From JAKORR01 sp964608495 (GTDB lineage Bacteria > Armatimonadota > Zipacnadia > Zipacnadales > FEN-943), in assembly GCA_964608495.1 (NCBI GenBank), contig CAZSOQ010000152.1, positions 1 to 12,833 on the forward strand: DNA of 12,833 nt. The letters are read 5' to 3'. Shown here piece by piece: positions 5,606 to 12,833 of the stretch (position 1 is the stretch's first letter; every line of letters begins with the position of its first letter). The notes under the pieces were generated by a model. The model was given only the letters and a program-made list of their open reading frames with translations. It made no database searches and was not told where the DNA came from. Position numbers and translations under genes: made by a program.

Positions 5606-7657
5606 GTGAGAGCAGAGGACACGACTACCTGTCCGTGGTGCGGACTGGAGGGACGCTCGGACGGCGCCGATTGCGTGTGGTGCCTGCGGCCCCTGCAACC
5701 GGTAGTGGCGCCACCCTTCGCGCGCTCTCTCAGGGCCCTCTTTCCTTACTGGACCGGGGGCCTGCGCCATCTGCCCTCCTGGGCCGGCCTCGTCGCCATG
5801 ACCTGCGTCGTCCTCCTGGCGCTGGCCGTGGCCGTCGAGCCCACCGGCCCAGCCCTGGGACGCGCCGTCCTACACTGGGCCGTCCTCGGCCTCCTTGCCG
5901 CCGCCTGCCTGTTCCCTCTGCAGAAGCGCCGGGTGGACCTCTCCGTGGCCGGTATCGCCTTCTTCTGCGGATGGCTCGGCATGTGGCACACGGGAGAGCG
6001 CGGGCCCTACATGCTGCTCATCGTCCCCCTCTGCGGCGCTCTCCTCGGCGCGGCCACCGGCCTCATCGCCTGCAACCGCCGCATGGAGTCCGGCGTCGCC
6101 ACCGCCGCCATCGGCGCCGTCCTGCTCACCCTCACCGCCCGCTTCTACCAGGTCAGCGGGCCTCCGCGAACCGAGATCGTCGAGATCCTGCTCCAGAGCA
6201 AGGCCGCCTTCATCCCGGTGTTGGCCCTGCTGTTCCCGGCCTCCTTCGTCGTCCTGAAGCTCATCAGCGAGCGCCGGAGCCTCTGGCCCGCCCTGGATAC
6301 TCTCGGCGACGAGGCCCTGGCCCAGAGGCTTCGCTTCGCCGACACCATCAAGGCCTTCACCGCCAGCGGCGTCCTCGCTTCGCTGGCGGGGCTGGTGGCC
6401 GCCTCGACCGATGTGGAGCTGATCGTGCCCCAGTCGTCGCCCTACTGGCTCGTGCTACCCCTGGCTGCGCTGCTGGTGGGTGGCGCTTCCCTGCGCAAGG
6501 GGCGAGGCGGCCTCGCCACGGCCATCGTCGGCGCCACGTGGCTCGCCTGCCTCCAGGTCGTCTGCGCGGCCCTGGACATGCCCATCCTCGACTCCGCCAT
6601 CGTCTTGGTGGTGGCCGCCGTGGCCGTCGGCGCCGAGCGCCTCATGGAGCTGTCCTGGGCCGATACCTGGCGCGTCGTCCGCGGCAGTCCCGAGGTGCTC
6701 TTCTCCGAGGAGAGCCTCGAGACCTGGGGGCCCGTCCTCGACGTCACCCGCAAGCTGCGCTTCGTCATCCTCGCCCTGGTCGTCTTCCTCGTCTACGGCT
6801 ACGTCGCCGCCTTCGTCCTCGTGAGGACCCCGCGCAGCGCCGCCCTGGTCACCAATGTGGACGGCCAGGTCGAGATCTACAGGCGCTACGGCGGCGCCTG
6901 GGAGCAGGCCAAGGTCGGCGATCTCCTCAGGGAAGGCTACTGGGTGCGCACCGCCGAGCGCAGCGCCGTCGAGCTGCGCCTCAGTGACGGCACCATCGTC
7001 CGTCTCGACAGGGCCACCAGTCTCGGCGTCTCCGAGCTGAACGAGGCCCCCGAGGGAATGTTGCGTCGCCGCCTCTCGCTCCCCGCCGGAGAGATGGTCG
7101 CCAACGTCGCCGATCTCCCCACGACCGACTCCTGCTTCGAGGTCGAGGCCCCCACCGTTGTCGCCGGCGTACGGGGCACGGGCTTCATCGTCAGCGTCAC
7201 CGAGGACCGTACCGAGGTGACCGCCATCGAGGGCGATCTGGTCGTGGACAAGCTTGCCGAGGCCGTGGACGACGCCGGCCGGCCCTTCATGCAGCGCGCC
7301 CGCGAGATCCTCCCGGCCGGCTTCAAAGCCTGGGCTCTGCTCAGGGAACGCTACCGGGCCCTCAGGCCGGGCGAGCAGATGGCCGCCCTTGACATGGTCG
7401 CGATCTCCGAGGCCGAGAAGCGCGAGTGGCGCGAGTTCAAGCGCGCCGCCGGCAAGCGCCTGACCGCCGCCGTCTCCTTGCCCCGCTTCTGGCGCGGTGT
7501 AATCCAGGTCCTCTCCGTCCTCGTCGTCTTCATCATCCTGGCCCAGTTCGACCTCGGCGTTGATCCCCGAGACGAGGAACGCCACATGAGGGACCGCGCC
7601 CAGCACTTCGAGCGCACGTCTCGTGAGGACAGATTCCGACGGCGACGGCGCCGCTGA
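5606..7657 (+). CDS. Zinc-ribbon, RbsC-like permease and FecR-domain fusion membrane protein
   Basis: A 683-residue protein of unusual build. An N-terminal zinc ribbon (C9-x2-C12, C23-x2-C26) precedes about ten membrane helices (58-347). Within these, 235-347 resembles the C-terminal half of RbsC/BPD_transp_2 sugar permeases: ALAQRLRFADTIKAF, SGVLASLAGLVAAS, LLVGGASLRKGRGG. Helix 11 (384-406) leads to a FecR domain (about 410-550; LSDGTIVRL, VRGTGFIV, IEGDLVV), then helix 12 (631-651) and an Arg-rich tail ending in six arginines. With the ribbon inside, FecR falls outside and the tail inside, matching the positive-inside rule. Start: GTG 7 nt after GGGAGGTG (5591-5598). No ABC ATPase, binding protein or sigma factor lies nearby, so transport is doubtful; sensing or scaffolding with the cyclase is my inference. 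Confidence 0.8.
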   Translation: MRAEDTTTCPWCGLEGRSDGADCVWCLRPLQPVVAPPFARSLRALFPYWTGGLRHLPSWAGLVAMTCVVLLALAVAVEPTGPALGRAVLHWAVLGLLAAACLFPLQKRRVDLSVAGIAFFCGWLGMWHTGERGPYMLLIVPLCGALLGAATGLIACNRRMESGVATAAIGAVLLTLTARFYQVSGPPRTEIVEILLQSKAAFIPVLALLFPASFVVLKLISERRSLWPALDTLGDEALAQRLRFADTIKAFTASGVLASLAGLVAASTDVELIVPQSSPYWLVLPLAALLVGGASLRKGRGGLATAIVGATWLACLQVVCAALDMPILDSAIVLVVAAVAVGAERLMELSWADTWRVVRGSPEVLFSEESLETWGPVLDVTRKLRFVILALVVFLVYGYVAAFVLVRTPRSAALVTNVDGQVEIYRRYGGAWEQAKVGDLLREGYWVRTAERSAVELRLSDGTIVRLDRATSLGVSELNEAPEGMLRRRLSLPAGEMVANVADLPTTDSCFEVEAPTVVAGVRGTGFIVSVTEDRTEVTAIEGDLVVDKLAEAVDDAGRPFMQRAREILPAGFKAWALLRERYRALRPGEQMAALDMVAISEAEKREWREFKRAAGKRLTAAVSLPRFWRGVIQVLSVLVVFIILAQFDLGVDPRDEERHMRDRAQHFERTSREDRFRRRRRR

Positions 7658-7685
7658 CGCCTGAGCCGCACCGGGAGGGGACTTC

Positions 7686-9482
7686 ATGCGCTATCTGCTG
7701 GTGGCCCTGGCGGCCGCCCTGCTGGCGACTGTGGGCGTCGGTGTGTTCGCCGGCACCGCGACCACCGCCCCGGCCCTCGACAAGAAGCTCATCGAGTACG
7801 GTTGGGACGTGCCCTTCCCCGACTTCATCCGTGAGCACCTCCGCGAGATGGAGCGCCTGCCCTTCGACGGCCTCATCTTCAAGCTCCACGGCGGAGGCAC
7901 CGTACTCGAGCCCAGGGCCTGGAGCGAGAAGCAGTTCCAGCAAGACTACGAGGACCTCCGCCACCTGCGATGGCGCCGCTTCACCGACAACTTCGTGATC
8001 CTGTGGGCGGCCTCCGACCAGGACTGGTTCAGCGACGACCACTGGCGCGCCATCGAGAACAACGTCCGCCTGGCCGCCAGGGCAGCCCGGATCGCCGGCT
8101 GCGTCGGCGTCTGCTTCGACCCCGAGCCCTACGGCAAGAACCCCTGGGCCTACTCCGAGGTCGCGCACCGGGACACGAAGACCTTCGCCGAGTACGAGGC
8201 GATCGCACGCCGGCGCGGTGCCCAGTTCGTGCGCGCCCTCTGCCGCGAGATACCCCGGCCCCACCTTCTCACCCTCTTCCAGCTCAGCGTCCTCTCGCCC
8301 TACCTGGGCCCGATGGACCCCGAGGACCGGGCAGCCAAGCTCTCCCAGCACCACTACGCCTTGCTCCCCGCCTTCCTCAACGGCATGCTTGACGCCGCCG
8401 GCGACCGGGTCACGATCACCGACGGCAACGAGGGTGCCTACTACTACACCGACAGCAGGCAGCACTTCGAGGTCTACCAGCGCATCACCCAGCGGGCCCT
8501 TGCCCTGGTGGACCCGGCCCTCTGGGGACGCTACCGCAGCCAGGTGCGCGCGGGCCAGGCTCTGTATGTGGACCAGTACTTCGGCCTGCGCGCCCAGAAG
8601 GTCCTCGGGCACCACATGACCCCCGATGAGCGGCCGAAATGGTTCGAGCACAACGTCTACTGGTCGCTCTACACGACCGACAAGTATGTGTGGTGCTACA
8701 GCGAGAAGATGAATTGGTGGAAGAACGAAGCCGTCCCGCCGGGCTGCGAGGACGCCATACGTTCGGCGAAGGCCAGGCTTCAGGCCGGGCAGCCCCTGGG
8801 CTTCGACCTCGAGCCCATCATCGAGGCGGCGCGGGCACGAGAGAAGGCCGAGCTACAGCAGCGGCTCAAGACTCGCACGGCCGAGATCGGCCGCCTGCCG
8901 GCTGGCGTGGCGCCGCCCACCGTGGACGGCCTGCTGGACGACGATGCCTGGAGGCGGATCAAGCCGCTCGACCCTTTTCTGCCGCTCGCAACCTACGGCG
9001 ACCAGCAGGTAGCGGAGACCCGCGCGTGGGTGACCTACGACGACACGAGCCTCTACCTCGCCTTCCGCTGCGCCGAGCCGAAACCGGACGCCCTGCAGAT
9101 CGTGGGGGAGAGGCATGACGACGACCTCTGGCAGGGCGATGACGTCGAGGTGCTCCTCTCGGCGCCCGGCAAGACAGTCCCCTTCTACCACTTCATGATC
9201 AACCCCCGCTCCGTGCCCTGGGACGGGCTCCACCACGGCGACACTCCCGACCTCACCTATAACCCGACCTGGCAGTCGGCCGCACGGGTCGAGAAGGACC
9301 ACTGGGCCGCCGAGATGGCCATCCCCTGGGCCGAGATGCACATGGCCGCGCCCGCCAACGGCGCCGAGCTGCGCGCCAATCTGTGCCGCCAGCGCCTACC
9401 GGTGCGCGAGCTGTCGGCCTGGTCGGCCATGGCCTCTGGCTTCCTCGAAGCCGACCTCTTCGGCAAGTGGGTCTTCCGCTGA
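7686..9482 (+). CDS. Exported glycosidase-like protein with C-terminal CBM9-type domain
   Basis: A 598-residue protein with a signal peptide (about 1-22; short basic start, Leu/Ala/Val core, no lipobox cysteine). Residues about 32-370 form a large region I do not recognise by name. Its pattern suggests an alpha/beta barrel: LIEYGWDVPFPDF, FDGLIFKL, NFVILWAAS, GVCFDPEPYG (D145, E147) and VWCYSEKMNWW (E340), acids placed as strand-end catalytic residues often are. A helical linker (375-400) joins a CBM9/DOMON-like domain (about 405-598: PTVDGLLDDDAW, YDDTSLYLAFRC, WQGDDVEVLL, MAIPWAEM). It follows the FecR gene by 28 bp with a strong SD (GGGAGGGG, 7673-7680), so it is probably in that operon. 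I infer binding, and perhaps cleavage, of a polysaccharide outside the membrane. Enzyme activity is unproven. Confidence 0.75.
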   Translation: MRYLLVALAAALLATVGVGVFAGTATTAPALDKKLIEYGWDVPFPDFIREHLREMERLPFDGLIFKLHGGGTVLEPRAWSEKQFQQDYEDLRHLRWRRFTDNFVILWAASDQDWFSDDHWRAIENNVRLAARAARIAGCVGVCFDPEPYGKNPWAYSEVAHRDTKTFAEYEAIARRRGAQFVRALCREIPRPHLLTLFQLSVLSPYLGPMDPEDRAAKLSQHHYALLPAFLNGMLDAAGDRVTITDGNEGAYYYTDSRQHFEVYQRITQRALALVDPALWGRYRSQVRAGQALYVDQYFGLRAQKVLGHHMTPDERPKWFEHNVYWSLYTTDKYVWCYSEKMNWWKNEAVPPGCEDAIRSAKARLQAGQPLGFDLEPIIEAARAREKAELQQRLKTRTAEIGRLPAGVAPPTVDGLLDDDAWRRIKPLDPFLPLATYGDQQVAETRAWVTYDDTSLYLAFRCAEPKPDALQIVGERHDDDLWQGDDVEVLLSAPGKTVPFYHFMINPRSVPWDGLHHGDTPDLTYNPTWQSAARVEKDHWAAEMAIPWAEMHMAAPANGAELRANLCRQRLPVRELSAWSAMASGFLEADLFGKWVFR

Positions 9483-9524
9483 GCAACGGCGCCCGCGACG
9501 GTCCGAGGCCCGCGACTGCGGCCT

Positions 9525-9550
9525 GACAGGGAGGAAGCCCGCCTCCTGTC
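9525..9550 (+). terminator. Hairpin between the CBM9 protein gene and gpsA, possible terminator
   Basis: GACAGGGAGG (9525-9534) pairs with CCTCCTGTC (9542-9550) with one bulged G and a 7 nt loop. It lies 43 nt after the stop of the exported protein gene and 27 nt before gpsA. No T-run follows, so it is at best a weak or Rho-dependent end of the cyclase operon. Confidence 0.35.
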
Positions 9551-9577
9551 GCCAAAGGCCCCGCTGGGCTGGTCATC

Positions 9578-10621
9578 ATGCCATCGCAATCTGAACCCGT
9601 AACCGTGCTGGGCGCTGGAGCCTGGGGCACGACCCTGGCCTGGATGCTGGCCCACGAGGGCCACCGCGTGACCCTCTGGGCCCGGCGCCCCGAGCTGGCG
9701 GACGAGATCCGCCGCACCCGCCGCAACCAGGCCTATCGGCCCGAGGTCCAGCTCCCAGAGTCGGTCGCGGTCACCGCCGACGTGGCCGAGGCCGTGGGCG
9801 GGGCCCCGCTCGTGATCGTGGCTGTCCCATCGCGCGCGGTGAGAGAGGTGCTGACCCGGGCCGCGCCGTTCGTGAGCCCCTCCGCCCTGCTGTTGCTGGC
9901 CGCCAAGGGCATCGAGCGAGGCACCGGCCTGCGAATGAGTCAGGTCGCGGCGGAGGTCCTGGGGCGAGCAGGAGGCGAGGGGCTGGCCGCGCTCTCCGGC
10001 CCGAACCTGTCGGAGGAGATAGCCCGCGGAAGGCCCGCGGCGGCGGTGGTTGCGGGCCCCGACTCGTCAGCAAGGCAGAAATACCAAGAGATCCTGGCCT
10101 CTCCCCTCTTTCGCGTGTACACCAACTGTGATATAATCGGCGTCGAACTGTGTGGCGCCTTCAAGAACGTGATAGCCCTGGCTGCGGGCATGAGCGACGG
10201 GCTCGAGTACGGCACCAACGCCAAGGCTGCCCTGATCAGCCGAGGGCTGGTGGAGATGGCCGGCCTGGTTGTGGCGGGTGGAGGACGGGCAGTGACCTGC
10301 TGGGGCTTGGCCGGCCTGGGCGATCTTCTCGCCACCTGCCATAGCTCACTGAGCCGTAACTGGACGGTCGGTCATTTGATGGGCCGCGGCATGAGTGTTG
10401 ACGAGGCCCAGCGGTCGGTGCAAGGTATAGCCGAGGGCGTCCAGACAACGGCGGCGGTCGTCGAGGCGAAGGGGTCCCTGGAGCTGCCGGTCGCGGAGGT
10501 TGTGTACGCTGTGCTCTATCAGCACCAAGCGCCCGCCGCCGCCAGTCGCAGACTGATGATGCGCCGCTGGCGTGACGAAGCGGAAGCATGGAGCGATTTC
10601 GGCGTTGAGCCGTCGCGGTAG
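9578..10621 (+). CDS. gpsA: Glycerol-3-phosphate dehydrogenase [NAD(P)+]
   Basis: The 347-residue cytoplasmic enzyme reduces dihydroxyacetone phosphate to sn-glycerol 3-phosphate, the backbone of membrane phospholipids. The N-terminal Rossmann fold carries the dinucleotide motif GAGAWGTTLA (12-21). K110 (AAKGIE), LSGPNLSEEIA, K196 in GAFKNVIALAAGMSDGLEYG and KAALISRGLVEM follow. The substrate region GLAGLGDLLATCHSSLSRN (S259-R260-N261) completes the family signature. The length is usual. The ATG at 9578 places the glycine loop normally, although the SD is weak (GCTGGG region). Usual partners plsY and der are not adjacent here; HU follows 72 bp downstream. An extended -10-like sequence occurs inside the gene at 10129-10137. 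Confidence 0.96.
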   Translation: MPSQSEPVTVLGAGAWGTTLAWMLAHEGHRVTLWARRPELADEIRRTRRNQAYRPEVQLPESVAVTADVAEAVGGAPLVIVAVPSRAVREVLTRAAPFVSPSALLLLAAKGIERGTGLRMSQVAAEVLGRAGGEGLAALSGPNLSEEIARGRPAAAVVAGPDSSARQKYQEILASPLFRVYTNCDIIGVELCGAFKNVIALAAGMSDGLEYGTNAKAALISRGLVEMAGLVVAGGGRAVTCWGLAGLGDLLATCHSSLSRNWTVGHLMGRGMSVDEAQRSVQGIAEGVQTTAAVVEAKGSLELPVAEVVYAVLYQHQAPAAASRRLMMRRWRDEAEAWSDFGVEPSR

Positions 10622-10693
10622 AGGGGATCGGCGTGCGGGATGTGCGCGGAATAACGGGCGCAATAGCGCCGCGGTACTTGAGGAGGTCTTAGG

Positions 10694-10987
10694 ATGGCAA
10701 AGAAGACGATGACCAAGGCGGACCTGGTGGAGGCCGTGGCTGCGGCAGCGGAAGTCTCCAAGAAGGCGGCCGCTGCGGCAGTCGAGGCAGTTATTGACCA
10801 GATCGGCGCTGCGCTGGCCAAGGGCTCCAAGGTCCAGCTCACCGGCTTCGGCACCTTCGAAGCGGTGCGCCGCAAGAAGCGCACAGCCCGCAATCCCCAG
10901 ACCGGCGAGACCATCGCCATCCCGGCGACCACCGTCCCCCGCTTCCGCCCCGGGGCCCAGCTCAAGCAGCGCGTCGCCAGAAAGTAG
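10694..10987 (+). CDS. hup: HU-family DNA-binding protein
   Basis: A 97-residue nucleoid-associated protein that dimerises, bends DNA and compacts the chromosome. The fold is clear: two N-terminal helices (MTKADLVEAVAAAAEVSKKA), the VQLTGFGTFEAVRRKKRTAR core, and the beta-arm RNPQTGETIAIPATTVPRF. P68 is the proline that intercalates into DNA. The C-terminus GAQLKQRVARK is typical. Start: ATG 6 nt after AGGAGGT (10681-10687). It sits 72 bp after gpsA and only 25 bp before tRNA-Pro, so mRNA and tRNA probably share one transcript ending at the terminator at 11107. HU is favoured over IHF because the protein is alanine-rich and of standard HU length with no IHF-specific tail. Confidence 0.95.
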   Translation: MAKKTMTKADLVEAVAAAAEVSKKAAAAAVEAVIDQIGAALAKGSKVQLTGFGTFEAVRRKKRTARNPQTGETIAIPATTVPRFRPGAQLKQRVARK

Positions 10988-11012
10988 CGGCGGTATCTGC
11001 TGCATCATCCGT

Positions 11013-11090
11013 CGGGGCGTGGCGCAGTTTGGCTAGCGCGCTGGACTGGGGGTCCAGAGGTCGCCGGTTCAAGTCCGGCCGCCCCGACCA
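11013..11090 (+). tRNA. tRNA-Pro, anticodon GGG, CCA encoded
   Basis: A complete 78 nt cloverleaf. Acceptor CGGGGCG pairs with CGCCCCG. The D stem is GCGC/GCGC with loop AGTTTGGCTA. The anticodon stem is CTGGA/TCCAG with loop CTGGGGG (anticodon GGG at 11048-11050, G37 after it). The variable loop is AGGTC, the T stem GCCGG/CCGGC with TTCAAGT, then discriminator A and CCA. The C1-G72 pair is a bacterial tRNA-Pro identity feature. It reads CCC and CCU codons; CCC is heavily used in this window. Confidence 0.97.
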
Positions 11091-11106
11091 GGCTCTCTGA
11101 GACGTG

Positions 11107-11149
11107 CCCGGTGTCAGGCCCTCACCGAGCCTGACACCGGGTCACTTTT
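11107..11149 (+). terminator. Rho-independent terminator after tRNA-Pro
   Basis: CCCGGTGTCAGGC (11107-11119) and GCCTGACACCGGG (11129-11141) form a perfect 13 bp stem with a 9 nt loop, followed by TCACTTTT. It lies 16 nt past the tRNA 3' end and is the clearest intrinsic terminator in the window. It should end the gpsA/hup/tRNA transcript. Confidence 0.9.
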
Positions 11150-11278
11150 CGTCTCCGGTCGAGTCCCCGGACGGCCCTCGTCCTTCGCGTGGGTGCTGCG
11201 TCACGGCGACGACCCGCTCCGGCGACGCGTGTGCTCCTATTGCCCGGCCAGGTGATTCTCCCTTTGGAGTGAGCCACC

Positions 11279-12517
11279 ATGTCCTTCGACCGCACCTTCC
11301 AGCTCTACCAGCAGCACGTCAACCCCGGCATGGCCGAGCTGGTCAAGTTCATGGGCTTCGAGGCCGACGAGGTCCGCACCGAGGGCTGCTACGTCATCTG
11401 CGACGACGGCCGCCGCTTCCTCGACTGCCTCGGGGGCCCAGGCGTCTTCACCCTCGGCCATCGCCCCGAGCCCGTCCTTCAGGCCGTCCGCGAGCAGCTT
11501 GACCTCATGCCCCTCTCCAGCCACCTCCTCCTCAGCCCGATCCTGGCCGAGGCCGCCGCCGCCGTCGCCGGGATCACGCCCGGCGACCTGCAGTACGTCT
11601 TCTTCTGCAACTCCGGCGCCGAGGCCGTCGAGGGCGCCCTCAAGGCCGCCCGCATGAGCACCGGCCGCCCCAACTTCGTCGCCGCCGAGGGAGCCTTCCA
11701 CGGCAAGACCTTCGGCGCCCTCTCCGCCTCCGGCCGTGATGTCTACAAGACGCCCTTCGAGCCCCTCGTCCCGGGCTTCACCCACGTCCCCTTCGGCGAT
11801 ACCGACGCCCTGGCCGCCGCCGTGGACGCCACCACCGCCGCCGTCATCCTCGAGCCCATCCAGTGTGAGAACGGCGTCCGCATCCCCCCCGACGGCTACC
11901 TCACGGCCGCGCGCGAGATCTGCGACAGCCACGGCGCTCTGCTCATCCTGGACGAGATACAGACGGGGCTGGGACGCACGGGCAAGCTGTGGGCCTGCGA
12001 CTGGGACGGCGTCGCTCCCGACATCATGACCCTGGGCAAGGCCCTCGGTGGCGGCGTCATGCCGATTGGGGCCTTCGTCGCCACCGCCGACGTCTGGCGC
12101 ATCTTCGAGGACAATCCCTACATCCACACCTCCACCTTCGGCGGCAACCCCCTCGCCTGCCGCGCCTGCCTCGCGGCCCTCCACGAGATCCAGACCCGCT
12201 CCATCCCTGTCCTGTCCGCCGCGCGTGGCGCCGAGCTGCTCGAAGGCTGCGCCGCCGTCGCCGTGGATCACCCCGACATCATCGCCGCCGTCCGCGGGCG
12301 CGGTCTACTCGTCGGCGTCGAGTTCACCGACCCCGACCTGGCCGGCCTGGTCATCGCCGGGCTCTCCCAGCGCGGGATCCTCGCGGCCTACGGGCTCAAC
12401 ATGGCCCAGGTCCTCCGCTTCGAGCCCCCCGCGATCATCACGTCCGACGAGGTACAGCGCGTGTGCGCGTCCCTGAGCGAGTCGGTCCAGTACACCAAAG
12501 AGCTGCTCAGCGGCTAG
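11279..12517 (+). CDS. Class III PLP aminotransferase (ornithine/putrescine type)
   Basis: A 412-residue fold-type I aminotransferase that moves an amino group, probably from the omega position of ornithine, putrescine or a related amine, to an oxo acid. Key residues: S112-GAE115 (phosphate loop), F140-H141 (stacks on PLP), E192 in ILEPIQ, D225 in LILDEIQTGLGRTG, catalytic K254 in TLGKALGGG, and T284-S-T in IHTSTFGGNP. The N-terminus (YQQHVNPGMAELVKFMG) and HVPFGDTDAL recall putrescine/ornithine aminotransferases more than ArgD or HemL, but the substrate cannot be settled from sequence. Start: ATG 9 nt after GGAG (11266-11269). It stands alone behind the tRNA terminator, so it needs its own promoter in 11150-11265; I see no strong one. 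Its end overlaps a convergent gene by 11 bp. Confidence 0.9.
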   Translation: MSFDRTFQLYQQHVNPGMAELVKFMGFEADEVRTEGCYVICDDGRRFLDCLGGPGVFTLGHRPEPVLQAVREQLDLMPLSSHLLLSPILAEAAAAVAGITPGDLQYVFFCNSGAEAVEGALKAARMSTGRPNFVAAEGAFHGKTFGALSASGRDVYKTPFEPLVPGFTHVPFGDTDALAAAVDATTAAVILEPIQCENGVRIPPDGYLTAAREICDSHGALLILDEIQTGLGRTGKLWACDWDGVAPDIMTLGKALGGGVMPIGAFVATADVWRIFEDNPYIHTSTFGGNPLACRACLAALHEIQTRSIPVLSAARGAELLEGCAAVAVDHPDIIAAVRGRGLLVGVEFTDPDLAGLVIAGLSQRGILAAYGLNMAQVLRFEPPAIITSDEVQRVCASLSESVQYTKELLSG

Positions 12518-12833
12518 CCGCCCGCCGCAGGTAGTCCACCACCCGGCGGGCCAAGTCTTCCTGCCCCGTCGTCAGCTCCAGGCCCTCGCCCCGCGGCTGC
12601 ACCGACGCGAAGAAGCCTGCCGGCACGCGCACGGCGCTGTCCGGCAGGCTGAGCGGGCACGGCGAGCCGTCCAGGTGCCGCCGCTCCCCGTCCTCCACCA
12701 CCACCGCCCCTCCGCCGGCCGCGAAGTCCGCCAGCGCCTGCGCCGCTTCCATGGGCAGGAACGGGTTGTCCGCCAGCAGCACCGCCGCGATGTCCCCGAG
12801 GTCCCCCAGCGTGTACTCCGAGACCACCGTGAA
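12507..12833 (-). CDS. C-terminal part of an unidentified protein, possible GATase-like domain
   Basis: The last 108 residues of a minus-strand gene whose start lies beyond the window; the frame stays open to the edge, so the GTG at 12827 is probably not the true start. The stretch VLLADNPFLPMEAAQALADF followed by AAGGGAVVVEDG resembles the hydrophobic-strand, helix, 'GG-x-hydrophobic strand' layout of class I glutamine amidotransferase-like domains found in ThuA and GH42-type proteins. This is weak, and no catalytic motif is visible in the part seen. The C-terminus (DLARRVVDYLRRAASR) is a basic amphipathic helix. The gene converges on the aminotransferase and the two stop regions overlap by 11 bp (TGA read from 12509). 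It is a real gene by codon pattern, but its function is unknown. Confidence 0.55.
   Translation of the reverse strand, partial: FTVVSEYTLGDLGDIAAVLLADNPFLPMEAAQALADFAAGGGAVVVEDGERRHLDGSPCPLSLPDSAVRVPAGFFASVQPRGEGLELTTGQEDLARRVVDYLRRAASR

Noticed and set aside
5596..6987. 463-codon + strand frame overlapping the FecR protein gene
   Set aside because: It is an Arg/Pro/His-rich shadow in a different frame from the recognisable permease and FecR domains.
11013..11090. tRNA-Pro as an integration site
   Set aside because: No integrase, no repeat of the tRNA 3' end and no change in gene content or composition are seen beside it.

Overview
The window is very GC-rich bacterial DNA. Genes are dense and almost all on the + strand. 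Shine-Dalgarno sites are strong (GGAGG-type), GTG starts are common, and codons mostly end in C or G. The gene set includes a CHASE2 cyclase, a FecR-domain membrane protein, a secreted enzyme-like protein with a CBM9-type domain, and a ferritin/rubrerythrin pair. This would fit a free-living, envelope-rich phylum such as Armatimonadota, Planctomycetota or a related candidate phylum. That placement is a guess; nothing in the sequence fixes the taxon. No insertion sequence, phage gene, CRISPR array or plasmid signature was seen.

Layout. (a) 1-1913: the 3' part of pabB followed by pabC, which together convert chorismate to p-aminobenzoate for folate synthesis. (b) 2022-3247: a near-consensus sigma70-type promoter drives a ferritin and then a rubrerythrin-like diiron protein, an iron storage and peroxide defence pair. 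A long GC hairpin follows. (c) 3248-3649: about 400 bases without a convincing gene, holding several hairpins, ending in a stem that covers the ribosome binding site of the next gene. (d) 3650-9482: three tightly spaced genes, probably one operon. They encode a CHASE2 receptor-type class III nucleotidyl cyclase, a 12-TM protein joining a zinc ribbon, an RbsC-like permease region and a FecR domain, and an exported protein with a barrel-like N-terminal region and a CBM9-like C-terminal domain. (e) 9578-11149: gpsA (phospholipid precursor synthesis), an HU nucleoid protein, tRNA-Pro(GGG) and a clear intrinsic terminator. (f) 11279-12517: a class III PLP aminotransferase (ornithine/putrescine type), convergent with and overlapping by 11 bp the end of a minus-strand gene that runs out of the window.

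Most of the window is housekeeping or well-known families. The part most worth attention is the three-gene block at 3650-9482. Both membrane proteins place a sensory-type domain (CHASE2, FecR) outside the membrane. The FecR protein uses an ABC-permease-like membrane scaffold with no ABC ATPase or binding protein beside it. The cyclase lacks the arginine that normally stabilises the transition state. I infer that these genes form an envelope-sensing module linked to an extracytoplasmic carbohydrate-related function. The grouping is seen in the sequence; the joint function is a hypothesis.
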